In this document: one piece after another, positions 10,833 through 21,891 of the stretch
Numbering within the stretch: the stretch's first letter is position 1
How the letters are laid out: the number at the start of each line of letters is the position of its first letter
DNA from: Amaurobius ferox
Lineage: Eukaryota > Arthropoda > Arachnida > Araneae > Amaurobiidae
Length of the DNA: 64,000 nt
Reading direction: 5' to 3'
Assembly: GCA_951213105.1 (NCBI GenBank)
Contig: OX578146.1
Location: forward strand, 112,882,127-112,946,126
The notes under the pieces: model-generated
The model's database searches: none
Told to the model about the DNA's origin: nothing
What the model saw: only the letters and a program-made list of their open reading frames with translations
Made by a program: the position numbers and the translations under genes

Positions 10833-11774
10833 ATTACTTTCCTTATATACATAATGTATAAGGAAAGTATTGTGACGGGGTCGAAAATTCGAATTAGAGT
10901 TTTCGACGGGAGAGCACGTTTCAAGCATCCCTGATCACGAATCAAACATTTTTGAAGTGATGTCTGTGTGTGTGTGTGTGAAAGTATGTGTGTGTGTGTG
11001 TGTGTGTGTCTGTGAGTCTGTGGAGACGATAACTGACGAACGAATGGACCGATTCGACCGAAATTTGGTATAAAAATCACAATCCGTAAACACTGGAAGC
11101 CTATTGTTTTTATACGCAATCGAATGTTCAGAACCCCCCTAAATTTTCGAGTGAAATTTTGAAAAAATCGTAAAAAAATCAAAACCGCTAATAAAGTTAC
11201 GCAAATAGATATTTCTTATGTAATTTTTCATTAGAAAACGATTGACATAAATTTTAGAACGCTAACAAAAACCGTTCTCGAGATATTGCACATTTTTAAA
11301 AAAAATATCAAAAGGTTATATAAAATAAAAAATATATATTTCCTATTGAGAAACATGTTGACTTTCCATATGTAATACCATGCGATAAATTTGGTGACCT
11401 CGTGGATTTAGCTCGTTCCATTCATGAAAAAAGATACTTTAAGTAATACTTTTGTATTTGTACGCCAATAGTCATTTATCCGCTGTAAGAATAACTTATT
11501 TCTCCATTCATAACGCTTGGCGAGATTTTGGCGACGAATTTAGCGGAATGTCGCCAACTTGGCGCTATTTTTAAATGTTGCCAAATTAACGAAAATCTCG
11601 CCAAATGGATAAAAATGTCGCTAAATCAATGAAATTGAATCAAGACTATTTGAAGAAAATTCAATATCTTGGAAAGAATATAAGTATCTACTATAAGAAT
11701 AATATTTTTTTTAACTGTAAAAGTAGTAAATTCCTTGCATTATATAAGGAAAGTCATGTGCTGCCCACATCCGA
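10833..11774 (-). mobile_element. Family A element, copy A4
   Basis: Full-length A copy with a GT-rich microsatellite at 10967-11008 and a TC-end at the right (GTCATGTGCTGCCCACATCCGA). The 60-bp spacer before it (10773-10832) is also present before A5 at 20573-20630, so A4 and its left flank are a duplicate of the 20.3-21.5 kb locus. Confidence 0.88.
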
Positions 11775-13395
11775 TTGTTTTTTAGAAATGACCCGCAAAA
11801 CTAAAAAAAAAAAATTCTGAATAACCCACAAAAATCGTCACATCTAAATTAAGAGACTGTGCCTGCTCAAATGTATCAAACGAAAGAGAGAGAGAGAGAA
11901 GAAACGAATTTGAGTCGTCTGAAGTGAAAGCCATTTGCTGCCCCCATCAAGATTTTATGCTTAAATTTGAAACGGCTTTTGATAATCAGAACTTTTGTTA
12001 AGTGTAATAGTAGTTAAGTTAAATGTAGGTATAACATTTAGTGAACACTAGCTATTAAGAAGGCGCGAAGTGTATGCTAAATGCCTATTATAGTCACAAA
12101 GTTATGGAAAATATTCTCGTGTCATATAACTATGCATCTAATATATCAAATTTTGGTAGCACTTATTTTCATGTATTCCCCCCAAAATTTTCATGTGTAT
12201 AACATATACATTAAAATATAGAGACGAAATTTATTATTTTAAAATAGCATTATATATCGTTTTTAAGTACAGAAATCATTATCAACTTAATTAAGCTATT
12301 TATTAGAAAAACGTCAAGCATTTCTCCTTAAATCTATGCTAAATATAGCTGCATGTAAAAAAAAATGAATTTACTATGGTAAAGAATTCGATTAAAAATA
12401 CTTAAGAATCTGTTGTATGAAAATGGTATATCGATTAACTATAATGAAAAAATAACAATAATCGAATTCTTGCACAAGTTCAGTAACATATTTAATCTCG
12501 AGTACTGTTAGTTGAATTTTATAACAACTATTTTTTTAAACGAAAACTATCGATTTCCTGTAATTTCGTTAAGTTATGAATGAAAAAGTTAATGTAACAG
12601 ACAGGTGTAAAATTTGTAAGAATATTGGAAGAAATTTAAAGAAATTATTTCCCAAATTGCTTTATATGCTTAGAAAGTAGAGTGTGCATAAATATTTATA
12701 AAAATTCAATAAATTTTAAAGCGCATTTGTACTTTATCTCTTAAAAATATTTTTTGAACCGAAAATGTGAAAAATAATGAGAAAAAATAAATCTCGAATG
12801 TTGGCATTTTTATGTGTTTTAAACATCTATGAGATTTTTTTTTTTTTTGAGTAATATATTGTATGTGCAACTGGGAATCTATCTCAAACAAATAAAATAT
12901 AACTTAAAATGATTTCTATAGATTTTCCCCAGAAAATAAAGGAATCTATAATGGGGAGCATCCTGACATTATAGTAAGTATTTCTATGTTTTGAAAAATA
13001 CTGAAGTTTTTATGCTGGCTGCATCTTATGTTAATACTAAAATGTAAAAATTTATTGAAATAAATGGTTTGTTTTTATTTCTGAAGATTTTGGTAGCATT
13101 TTCGTTCTTTATACTAATAAATGAGTTTTAATTTCTGCAAACCGGCTAATTTTTTTTGTTCTGACAGCACCGCGATCCAAGTGCTTACTTCTTTTTCTGA
13201 ACCTAAAACGTCCAGGAATAATACCTATATATTTTATCTTTCGCAGCAGAAACAATGCATTTCGATTGGTATTGATCTGATTATTTAATACACTAACAAA
13301 ATTTAAGATGTTTGTTTCTTCTGCGGCTAGTTTTGTAAACTATATTTGGCATAATAATGATAAAATCAGTGTTTTTCTTTTTCAGGCATACCTCC
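11775..13395. other. AT-rich DNA, nothing recognised
   Basis: Contains an AG run at 11886-11900 and a CACTAGCTATTAAG-GCGCGAAG motif near 12045 related to 8783-8825. No gene recognised. Confidence 0.5.
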
Positions 13396-14481
13396 GGGGG
13401 GGGGGGCTCAATTCTCCCTGCCCGGAAACGAGTATTAGCACCCCGGAGACATTTTACGTTAACCTAGTTTCTATGTATGTGACACAGCATTTAGATATAT
13501 TTACATAAGACAAATAGAAAAATAAAATTTCATCCTAATATTTCATTTGTCCCCCCCCCCCCGGCCCAAAAGTCCTGAAAGAAACATTGGATCCAATTGG
13601 AATGGAACGAACTGATCTATCAGAGAAAAAAAAACGACACTGTCAAAATCTATCAATATCTCTGGAGAAATAAATATTTTGTTCAGTGTTTTCATAGATA
13701 TTGCACATAAAGCAAACCCTATATACACTGGGATGTTCATATATAGGTTTGACAAGGATTTCAAAATTAGGTGGACGGTCGAATGTTGGGGAAGGTGGGG
13801 ACTGTAAAAATTGCTGAGCCCATGCAGGGACATGATATTTATACTTAATACATGTTAGTGATTTTGTTTAGCCAATATAGAATCCATGATAAAACTAAAA
13901 AATCTACTTTAAAAGCAACATAAAACACGAAATAATAGTTTTATTTGATTAGCAGTAGTTTGGGCTATACACTGTCCACGATTTTGTTTTGTGAATGAAG
14001 GGGGGGGGGGGGTTGACCCTCTGTCACCCTCGCATATACCACTGTAGCTTGCAAATGGCTAACAGATGGTCCTTTGGTCAGCTGCCAATGGGTAAGGTCA
14101 TTGGTCAGTTGGTCATTTAATGGTTAAGGCCAATGACGGCTGACCAATGGTTAAGGAGGCACATATACCTAGGTTGATGCCAAAGTCGTTGCATCATCTG
14201 CAGAAAAATTGCTTTATGGACCTGGCATAGACGATTTGAGGAACATTAAAACTTTTATACTTTAAAGTTTGGAGAAAACTTTTAATGATAATAACGTGCT
14301 CTTCCTGAAATCAATTTTTGAAAATCGCTTGGCACGATATCTTGGCTAATGTTCGACTTTGAAATTTGGCATGATTCTTCTAGGCAGTAATACACAGATA
14401 TTTATGCTACAGATTTTTGATTTCATAACACAGACTCGGAGTGGTGGTGGTGGTGGTGGTGGTGGTGGAGGGGGGGGGGGG
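13396..14481. repeat. Cluster of G/C homopolymer tracts
   Basis: G11 at 13396-13406, C12 at 13551-13562, G13 at 14000-14012, and (GGT)n followed by G12 at 14441-14481. The poly-Gly and poly-Pro frames at 14346-14541 come from the last tract and are not genes. An imperfect inverted repeat lies at 14076-14145 (TTGGTCAGCTGCCAATGG against CCAATGACGGCTGACCAA). Confidence 0.75.
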
Positions 14482-15030
14482 AGTAGTCTCACCTTGCGGT
14501 TTAGAGCATCTGTTTCATCGCCCAGGCCGATTTTCAATTGAGTTTTCTTTGTAATTTTATTGCAAAAAAAAAGTTTTCTGAAAGAAAATTGTTGATTTTT
14601 TAGCTACTCCGTTTTAATGACCGCCACTTTTTACTTACGTTGGACATAAAAAGAACCTACCATTCTAACTGCGCATAGTCCTAAATTTTAAGATTTACTT
14701 TGATTTTTTTTTTATTTCAGATGAAATCGGTAAAACATAACTTTCCAGTAGCTTATATTTTCACTTTAAGACGCATCTGATAAATACCGCTGTCGTTTGT
14801 AGAATTCGACGTATTGTTTTTAGCAAAAACTTCATAATTTGAATTTTATTATATGCACTTTAGAAAAAAAAAATCTTTTATCAATTTTCCGTAGTCTAAG
14901 CTCAAAAACTCTTTTAATATGGCATTCTAGTTCGATGTGTCGATGACCACTGAATCGTGGTTAATCAGTCCTAAAGAAACCAATCAGAAGGATTGCTCCT
15001 CATATTTAATTGGACATTGACAGTGTAATA
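14482..15030. other. AT-rich DNA, nothing recognised
   Basis: No supported feature. Confidence 0.5.
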
Positions 15031-15090
15031 CAAGGTAGGATCAAAAAGTTCTGAGACTGTGCTGATATCTCCAACCCTGATCGGAGGAGA

Positions 15091-15337
15091 TGGGATCGTC
15101 CTGTCCGAGCAGTCCATTCGTCAGTAGCTCCCTGATGTGTAGCGTCAAAGTGTAGATTGCCAGTGCACAGAAGTTCACGGCGTTTTTGATTTCTTCCTTC
15201 CAACTGGGCATCAATCTATCCTTGGGCAGAGTATCACAATATTCAATCATGGCATCTCTGAGAGGCCGCAGTCTATCTTCGTCTAGCTCACCAGCAAGTC
15301 CGCGAGTAGCTTCCGTGTCGAATGCATCCAAATCCAT
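15091..15337 (-). pseudogene. Captured coding fragment, unknown host gene
   Basis: About 82 codons starting MDLDAFDTEATRG, then an acidic/basic helix-rich region (LDEDRLRPLRDAM, PSWKEEIKNAV) and a hydrophobic stretch (FCALAIYTLTLHI). The composition is that of a normal soluble or peripheral protein and unlike the junk frames elsewhere in the window. In-frame codons continue upstream of the ATG to a TAG near 15367. Downstream the frame runs into TIR sequence and ends near 15041, so any product would be truncated and fused to TIR-encoded residues. I do not recognise the family, and I see no clear splice donor at its end. Confidence 0.4.
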
Positions 15338-15591
15338 GTCGTCAGCGTAGAAACGATCTAAGCAATAGCACTACCACGTGGGAAATACACACGTGGCACT
15401 CCAAAGTTGAAAAAGCACGAATCCAAAATGGTGAGAAATCCGTACACAACAAAGCTGTAATTGCTTAGCCCGACGTGCTCTATCGTAACTAGATATAAAA
15501 CGCCCAGACTTAAGCAAGGAAAGTCACCACAATCAAAAAGCAGCAGCTTCACAAAATCACAACCTCGTAGCTCGGAGTCTGGGCTCCGAAT
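15091..15591 (-). other. Captured promoter/first-exon-like insert
   Basis: This DNA breaks the left arm of the foldback element and has no counterpart in the right arm. On the minus strand it carries a TATA-like GTTTTATATCTAG near 15500, a CACGTGG box near 15375, then an ATG at 15335-15337 that opens a frame running to the insert end. The order fits 5' flank, leader and first coding exon of a host gene; that reading is inference. Confidence 0.5.
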
Positions 15592-15814
15592 GACTATTTT
15601 ACCGTGGCATAGAGGCACATGTGACGCGAGAAGGAAGAATTAGATGTTTTTCTAGACAATGCGTGTCAGTGGGGAAAACCCTGCACTGCGGACCTGCTTG
15701 CTTTCACATCTCGCGTCACATGTGCCTCTACTCCACGGAAAAATAGTTCCCCTCTCCTCCAATCAGGGTTGGAGATATCAGCATAGTCTCCGAACTTTTT
15801 GATCCTACCTTGTA

Positions 15815-16264
15815 AACCGTTGATATTATGTCGGAATCGCTGTTTGTGACGACTCTGAATAGTTGAGCTGGGTGTCCCGAAATCGTGGGGGTCACTAGAG
15901 AATAAGAACCATTTGGTTCTTGATAAACTTCATCTGTTGCTTTTCGGAAGTTCGGTGGTGACGAAAATCTTAATGGCTTTATTTTCGAAATTTTTAGCTG
16001 GGATGCTTCTACTCTGAGGTCTATGACAGCAGAAGATCCAAAACATACCTAAAACTATATTCTGTCTCTTTAAGGCCACTCTGGGTTTCTCACAGACAGG
16101 TTGCGTGTGCTAGTCTTCTATATTTTTCTTAACGCAAATGTATATTTATCTTCGAAAAATTTCCAGAAAAGTTATCCCATCCATTGCAACAAGACCATAT
16201 GCGATCCGTGACTAAATATATCTATCTCGCTAATTATAAAGGCAATTATATACAAAGAAAATAA
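15815..16264. other. Unclassified DNA
   Basis: Nothing recognised between the foldback element and the first tandem B element. Confidence 0.5.
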
Positions 16265-16809
16265 TCTGATGCTGGCATCACATGACTTTCGCTACAGACT
16301 CAAATTCATTTTTTCTTTATTACTTCAATAATTCCTTAAATTGACATCCATCAAAAGAACACGTATAATTATTTGAAATTATACTAAATTGGGATTTTCG
16401 TTTTCATTTGGTAACTGGACATTCTTTCAATGGCTGCGTAGCAAAAATACGAAAAAACTCAAATATCTCGAGAACGGCTAGCTCTAGTGTAATGGTTATG
16501 GTCTTATTCTTTTCATCGTTGAAAATTACTTATATAACAAGAATTTAATTGATACATTTGAACATATGTAGATTTTTAGTCTAGATTTTGATGAATTTCG
16601 CGGGTTATTTCACAACCAAAAGCAGATTCTTTTTTCCCGAATCGTACCAAAATATAATCAGCATCAGGGTAACACACAAGTGACTAATCTATAAAATTTT
16701 ACTAAATTAAGTCAATTAGTTTTTGATTTGGTGTGGACATACACACACAGTTTTTCGACACGATTCCAATACTTTCCCTAAACATTATGATGTATTGCAG
16801 GGAAAGTAA
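16265..16809 (+). mobile_element. Family B element, copy B1 (short form)
   Basis: TC-end TCTGATGCTGGCATCACATG with subterminal ACTTTCGCTACAG; ends in the hairpin CTTTCCCTAAACATTATGATG-TATTGCAGGGAAAG. It has only one ~150-bp internal unit and an internal deletion around the CA tract, so it is shorter than the other copies. Copy B2 starts three bases after its hairpin. Confidence 0.85.
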
Positions 16810-16812
16810 AAA

Positions 16813-17559
16813 TCTGATGTGGGCAGCACATGACTTTCCCTGCAGACCTATATTAACGTTCTCTTTATTTTAATTAAATTTATTTCACTTTTAATTCAAT
16901 TTTCGTTCTCATTCGGTAACCGGGCTTATTTTCAAAGGTGGCGTAGGGAGAGTACGAAAATCTAAAATATCTCGAGAACGGCTAGTCCTAGTGTAATGGA
17001 GTTGGTCTTATTCTTTTCGTCGTTAAAAATTACGTATTAAATGAGCATTTAATGGATATATTTGTGTATACCTAGTTCTTTAGTTTAGATTTTGACGATT
17101 TTTGTGGGCCATTTTGCAAAAAAAGGCAGGTTATTTTTTTCCGAATCGTACCAAAATCTAATCAGCCACAGGGTAACCCACAAGTGACTCATCTACTGAA
17201 ATTTGTGAAATTCGCTCCAGTAGTTTTTCAGCTAGAGTGGATACAAGATTTTGCGGGCCATTTCGCAAAAAAAGGCGGGTTCTTTAATTCCAAATCGTAC
17301 CCAAAACTGATCAGCACCAGACTCGCCCACAAGTGACTTATCTACCAAATTTTGTGAAATTCGGTCCATTAGTTTTTTACTTAGAGTGGATACAAAATCT
17401 GCACAGACAGACAGACACACACACAGACGTCACGCTAAAAATGGTTTTTCGTATTCTAGTGGTCTCGAAACGTGTAGATCCGTCGAAAACTCGAGTTGTG
17501 ATTTTCGGCATGATTCCAATACTTTCCCTAAACATTATGATGTATTGCAGGGAAAGTAA
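16813..17559 (+). mobile_element. Family B element, copy B2
   Basis: Perfect TC-end TCTGATGTGGGCAGCACATG then ACTTTCCCTGCAG; two internal ~150-bp units starting at 17102 and 17253 (GGGCCATTT-GCAAAAAAAGGC); CAGACAGACAGACACACAC near 17405; hairpin end CCCTAAACATTATGATG-TATTGCAGGGAAAG. Head to tail with B1. Predicted frames at 17232-17626 are by-products of the repeat. Confidence 0.9.
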
Positions 17560-18464
17560 AAAGCGTAGTTACAAACGAAAAATTCCATCTGAAACTGCAA
17601 TAAAGTTATTTTTTGACTTCATTTAAATTTTTAAATTAAAAATTAATTTTTCTATTTCTTTTAAATCCTTCAGATGCATTTAATAAAAATCTCGTCTAAA
17701 AGAATCTATGGAAATTCTTGACACAAACACTGGTAATTCTATCCCACGAATTATATCACCCTTTAAAATTTTTTCGTAGATCTTTAGTTGCATACTTTTA
17801 CTCGCTTAACGTAAATGGAAATGAATTCCGGGAATTAAAGAAATGTGATACTGTGAAGACTTCACCGGTATCCAAAACGTCAATGTTTGCTTTGGTAAGA
17901 CATATGAGGAGAAAGTCAATAATCTTGAGATTTCCCTGTAGAATTCGAAACATAGTTAAGATTAGAGAGCAAGTAAAGATGGATTGGCAAATTTAGTAAA
18001 TTAACATATAATTGATAATTATTTATATGATTGTTAGAGTCATATTTTCATAAAAATTGAGTAATAACCTGTCTAAAGAGGTAAAAGATGATTCTCATAT
18101 TGGTCGTTGCACCATCGTTCGGTGCAAACTAAAATTTTCATAAATTGAAAGTCGGCTGCATGGTATGAATTACTATGTCGGACATCAGGTACTCTTGTAA
18201 AATTACGTCAAAAAGTCAATTTTGTTGCTCACAGCACAGTTATCTATTCAGTACAGCAGAGACCTAGAAACGCTAAACCGGTCAGCGAATACTGGTCGCT
18301 GCACTCAGGAATGCGATTTAAGTTTGGAGCCATCGTATTAGCGAATTCTGTAGCTAGTAGAGAAGACTGAAACCAGTGGATGTATCACTGGGAATTAAAT
18401 GATTTTAAATTTCATTTAAACGCCGCATTTCAGGCTTATTTATTAATTAAAATGAAAAAGAAAA
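17560..18464. other. Unclassified DNA including a shared block
   Basis: 17850-18000 shares about 130 bp with 24890-25055 (see that entry). 18001-18464 is unlike anything else in the window. The 17718-17996 frame has no recognisable domain. Confidence 0.5.
17850..18000 (+). repeat. Family D repeat, copy 1
   Basis: Shares TATCCAAAACGTCAATGTTT, TTGG/CGTAAGACATA, GAGGAGAAAG-CAATA and AAAGATG-ATTGG in the same order with 24890-25055. Non-coding as far as I can see. Confidence 0.6.
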
Positions 18465-18647
18465 TCTGACATGGGCAGAAAATGGCCTTTTCCCGCAAAC
18501 TCATATTCATGTTTACTTTATTTCTTCAATAATTCATTAAATTGAGTTTAATTGTACAAAATAACAGCCGTAATTATTTTAAATTGCACCGAATTTTCAT
18601 TTTAACACTTTACAACAAAGTTGAAAAGTGTTTATGACTTTGTTCAT

Positions 18648-18688
<41 letters not shown>

Positions 18689-20572
18689 CCGTTAGCACGA
18701 TAACTGCCGTAAAAATGACTTAATCAAAATGAAATTTTAGTATGTTGTTCAGACGGTCTATAGGACCTATGGGAATATAAATGAATAATATCACCCAATT
18801 AGTTTTGGATTGAACCCGGGTTGAAAAAATGGAATACATTGAGCCCTATGGGACCTAATTTTTCAAGCATTTTTTAAGCGGATTTAAAATTCACAAATTG
18901 CTTCGAAAATTTTAGGCAATATTCAAATTGTTCCATAAAATATATAAAAAAAAATTCAGCGAAATATATTCAGTTGTTTTTTAAACAAAAATTAAAATAA
19001 TAATAACACCTCTTATATTAAGCGATCACGTGTCCATGATATGAAACGATCACATGACCCACTTCAAAATGATATATGGCATCCATCTTGTGTCAAAATC
19101 GTGATTTTTAAAGTTCTTTTTAATTCATATTGAGTGTTATATCCGTCCTAAAATTACTTTATTTTTGCCTAAATTCTGTGCATCTACATACTGAAACAAC
19201 GCAATGACAATATATTTCAGTTTAAATGCTCTTCCAAATTTGAATATTTGTACTATTAAGCCTATTTTTCACCTATGTAAAATGTAAACAGCAAAATATG
19301 TAGAATGAGTTGTATTAGAATCGCTGTAATTCTTTAACACAAAATCATTTAGTCCATGGAGTCTGCTTAGCTGATATGAATTCATTGATTTTAGAAAGAG
19401 AAGGACGATATTTTGCGATGAAGTTTTACGCATAGAGCTTACTTACTTGCAGCTCAATGGTCTTAATTTTTAAATAAAATAAATTGTTATAGTATTGTGA
19501 TGAATGACATGAATGGGGGAATTATTTATGAATGAAATGTTGCTTTTATAGAGAGAGCCAGGCGTGTTATTTTTTTATGACGTCATTTGAATGGATTTCA
19601 GTTGTTTTCGATGAAGTTTTCAAATATAATAAATTATCGTAGTATTATGATAATTCTAAAATTATTACCGAGGAATGTATAACATTTAAGAGATGTTTAA
19701 ACCAGGCAATTTATACTTTAATGCCGTCATTTGAATGAAGTTAATTTTTTTCGATGAAGGTTTAAGGTTTCAAATATAATAAATTAATGTAGTATTGTGA
19801 TAAGTTTTAAAATATTTCCGAGGAATGTATTGCATTTTAGACATGTTTAAATAAAATTGCATTGAAGTTGGAAAGTGTTTCATAATCAATGCTTTAAGCA
19901 TGATTGATCTTTCTTGTTAATTTAATTTTCGTTTTCATTTGGTAACTGGACTTATTTTCAAACGTGGCTTAGCGAAAAGGTGAAAATCTACAATATCTCG
20001 AAAACGGCTAGTCATAGAGTAATGGGGTTGGTCTTATTCTTTTTGCTGTCAAAATTAAGTATAAAACATTTGATTGATATATGCATATGCTGTCTTATTT
20101 TTAGATTTAACGATTTTTGCGGACCATTTCTCAAAACAGGGCAGGTTATGTATTTCCGAATCATACCAAAATCTAATCAGCACCAGGTTAACTTACAAGT
20201 GATTTATCTACCAAATTTTGTGAAATTTGGTCTATTAGTTTTCAGCTAGACTGGATACGGAAAATTTTTGCGGGCCATTTTGCAAAAAAAGGCAGGTTCA
20301 TTTATCCCGAATCGTACCAAAATCTAATCAGCACCAGGGTCACCCACAAGTAACTTACCTACCGAATTTTATGAAATTCTATTAATTAGTTTTTCAGTTA
20401 AAGTGGATAAAATGTCTGCACAGAAAGACAGAACAGACATCACGCTAAAATAGTTTTATCTTGTTCTAGAGGTCCCAAAACGTGGAGATCCTGTCAAAAA
20501 CTCGAGTTGCGATTTTCGGCACAATTCCGATACTTTCCCTATGCATTACCATGTATTGCAGGGAAAATAATA
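18465..20572 (+). mobile_element. Family B element B3, interrupted by C1
   Basis: TC-end TCTGACATGGGCAGAAAATG at left; terminal hairpin CCCTATGCATTACC-ATGTATTGCAGGGAAAA at right; two internal units (about 20110 and 20264). Removing the 1.3-kb C1 insertion leaves about 790 bp, the normal B length, and restores the conserved AATTTTCGTTTTCATTTGG region. Confidence 0.85.
18606..19916 (+). mobile_element. Family C element C1 (TTAA-flanked)
   Basis: Flanked by TTAA (18602-18605, 19917-19920). The left end CACTTTACAACAAAGTTGAA can fold back on itself (CACTTT with AAAGTG, CAAC with GTTG); the right end reads CATGATTGATCTTTCTTG. So the ends are not inverted repeats of each other. Contents: a (CTGT)n tract at about 18650-18695, a GATAACTGCCG / AATGAAATTTTAGTA block, and three diverged ~150-bp repeats at about 19430-19850, two of them with a GTCATTTGAAT motif. 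No ORF. Confidence 0.82.
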
Positions 20573-21547
20573 AGTTACATAATACTAAATTCCTAATCAG
20601 AGGCATACGAAAATTTCCATTTTATAACTTATTACTTTCCTTATATACATAATGTATAAGGAAAGTATTGTGACGGGGTCGAAAATTCGAATTAGAGTTT
20701 TCGACGGGAGAGTACGTTTCAAGCATCCCTGATCACGAATCAAACATTTTTGAAGTGATGTCTGTGTGTGTGTGTGGGGGGGTCTGTGGAGACGATAACC
20801 GACGAACGAATGGACCGATTCGAACGAAATTTGGTACAAAAATCACAATGCGTAAACACTGGAAGCTTATTGTTTTTATACGCAATCGAATGTTCAGAAC
20901 CCCCTTAAATTTTCAAATGAAATTTTGAAAAAATCGTCAAAAAATCAAAACCACTAATAAAGTTACGCAAATAGACATTTCTTATGTAATTTTTCATTAG
21001 AAAACCATTGGCATAAATTTTAGAACGTTAACATGAACCGTTCTCGAGATATTGTACATTTATCAAAAGAAATATCAAAAAGTCATATAAAATAAAATAA
21101 AAATATTTCCCATTGAGAAACATGTTCACTTTTCATATGTAATACCATGCGATAAATTGAGTGACATCATTCTCGTGGATCTAGCTCGTTCCATTCATGG
21201 AAAAAGATACTTTGAATAATACTTTTGAATTTGAACGCCAATAGTCATTTATTTATCTGCTGTAAGAATAACTTATTTCTTAGTGCATAACCCTTGGCGA
21301 GATTTTGGCGGCGAATTTGGCGGAATGTCGCCAACTTGGCGACTTTTTTAAAATGTTGCCAAATTAACGAAAATCTCGCCAAATGGATAAAAATGACGCT
21401 AAATCAATGAAAATGACGATTAATTATCGAAAATTCAATATATTGGAAAGAATATTAGTATCTACTATAAGAAAAACCTATTTTTTACTGTAAAAGTAGC
21501 AAATTCATTACATTATATAAGGAAAGTTATGTGTTGCCCACATCAGA
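20264..21547. repeat. Source locus of the 10.47-11.77 kb duplicate
   Basis: Comprises the last unit of B3, a 58-bp spacer and all of A5, in the same order and with the same junctions as 10467-11774. Here B3 is complete, so this is the ancestral arrangement. Confidence 0.8.
20631..21547 (-). mobile_element. Family A element, copy A5
   Basis: Hairpin end at left (ATTACTTTCCTTATATACAT), TCGAA palindrome, a short GT tract interrupted by G7 near 20777, TTGGCG cluster with the palindrome GTCGCCAACTTGGCGAC, and a TC-end at right (GTTGCCCACATCAGA). Closest relative in the window is A4. Confidence 0.9.
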
Positions 21548-21891
21548 TTTTTTATTAACTGCGGCGTATGCAGCTACTAAATTTTGCCGAGATTCAGCAA
21601 TAACATATTTTTGATAATTTTACGCTGGCAGGTTTTCTTCTAACGATTTATCTAAGTCGGTTCAATATAAGAAACTGCACCCTCATAACACTTTGGATGT
21701 ATGTGGATGGATAGGTTGTTGGAATCCAGTAAGAAATTTAATTAACTGCTAATTAATTCATTTGTTTTTGGAAAATCTTCGTGGGAAGAAAATCTAAAAA
21801 CATATATACTTTAGAGCAGTTTTTAAACCTTCTTGACAGGGTGGCTTAATAATGCACGATCTCCCTGTTTTGGGGGAAAAATCTGATGTGA
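21548..21891. other. Unclassified DNA
   Basis: About 340 bp between A5 and B4 with nothing recognised. Confidence 0.5.

Larger units (their letters stand above)
15031..15812. mobile_element. TA-flanked foldback element with inserted DNA
   Basis: TIRs of ~60 bp begin CAAGGTAGGATCAAAAAGTT at both ends and are flanked by TA (15029-15030, 15813-15814), as in the Tc1/mariner superfamily. The inverted homology resumes inside: 15592-15631 pairs with 15708-15749 (CCGTGG, TAGAGGCACATGTGACGCG). The ancestral arm was therefore about 100 bp, and about 500 bp (15091-15591) has been inserted into the left arm only. No transposase is present. Confidence 0.85.

Noticed and set aside
10778..11182. 134-codon minus-strand open frame
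   Set aside because: Runs through the hairpin, CA tract and conserved block of A4; equivalent frames are broken in other A copies.
14346..14541. Poly-Pro and poly-Gly open frames
   Set aside because: They are translations of the (GGT)n-G12 tract in both directions.
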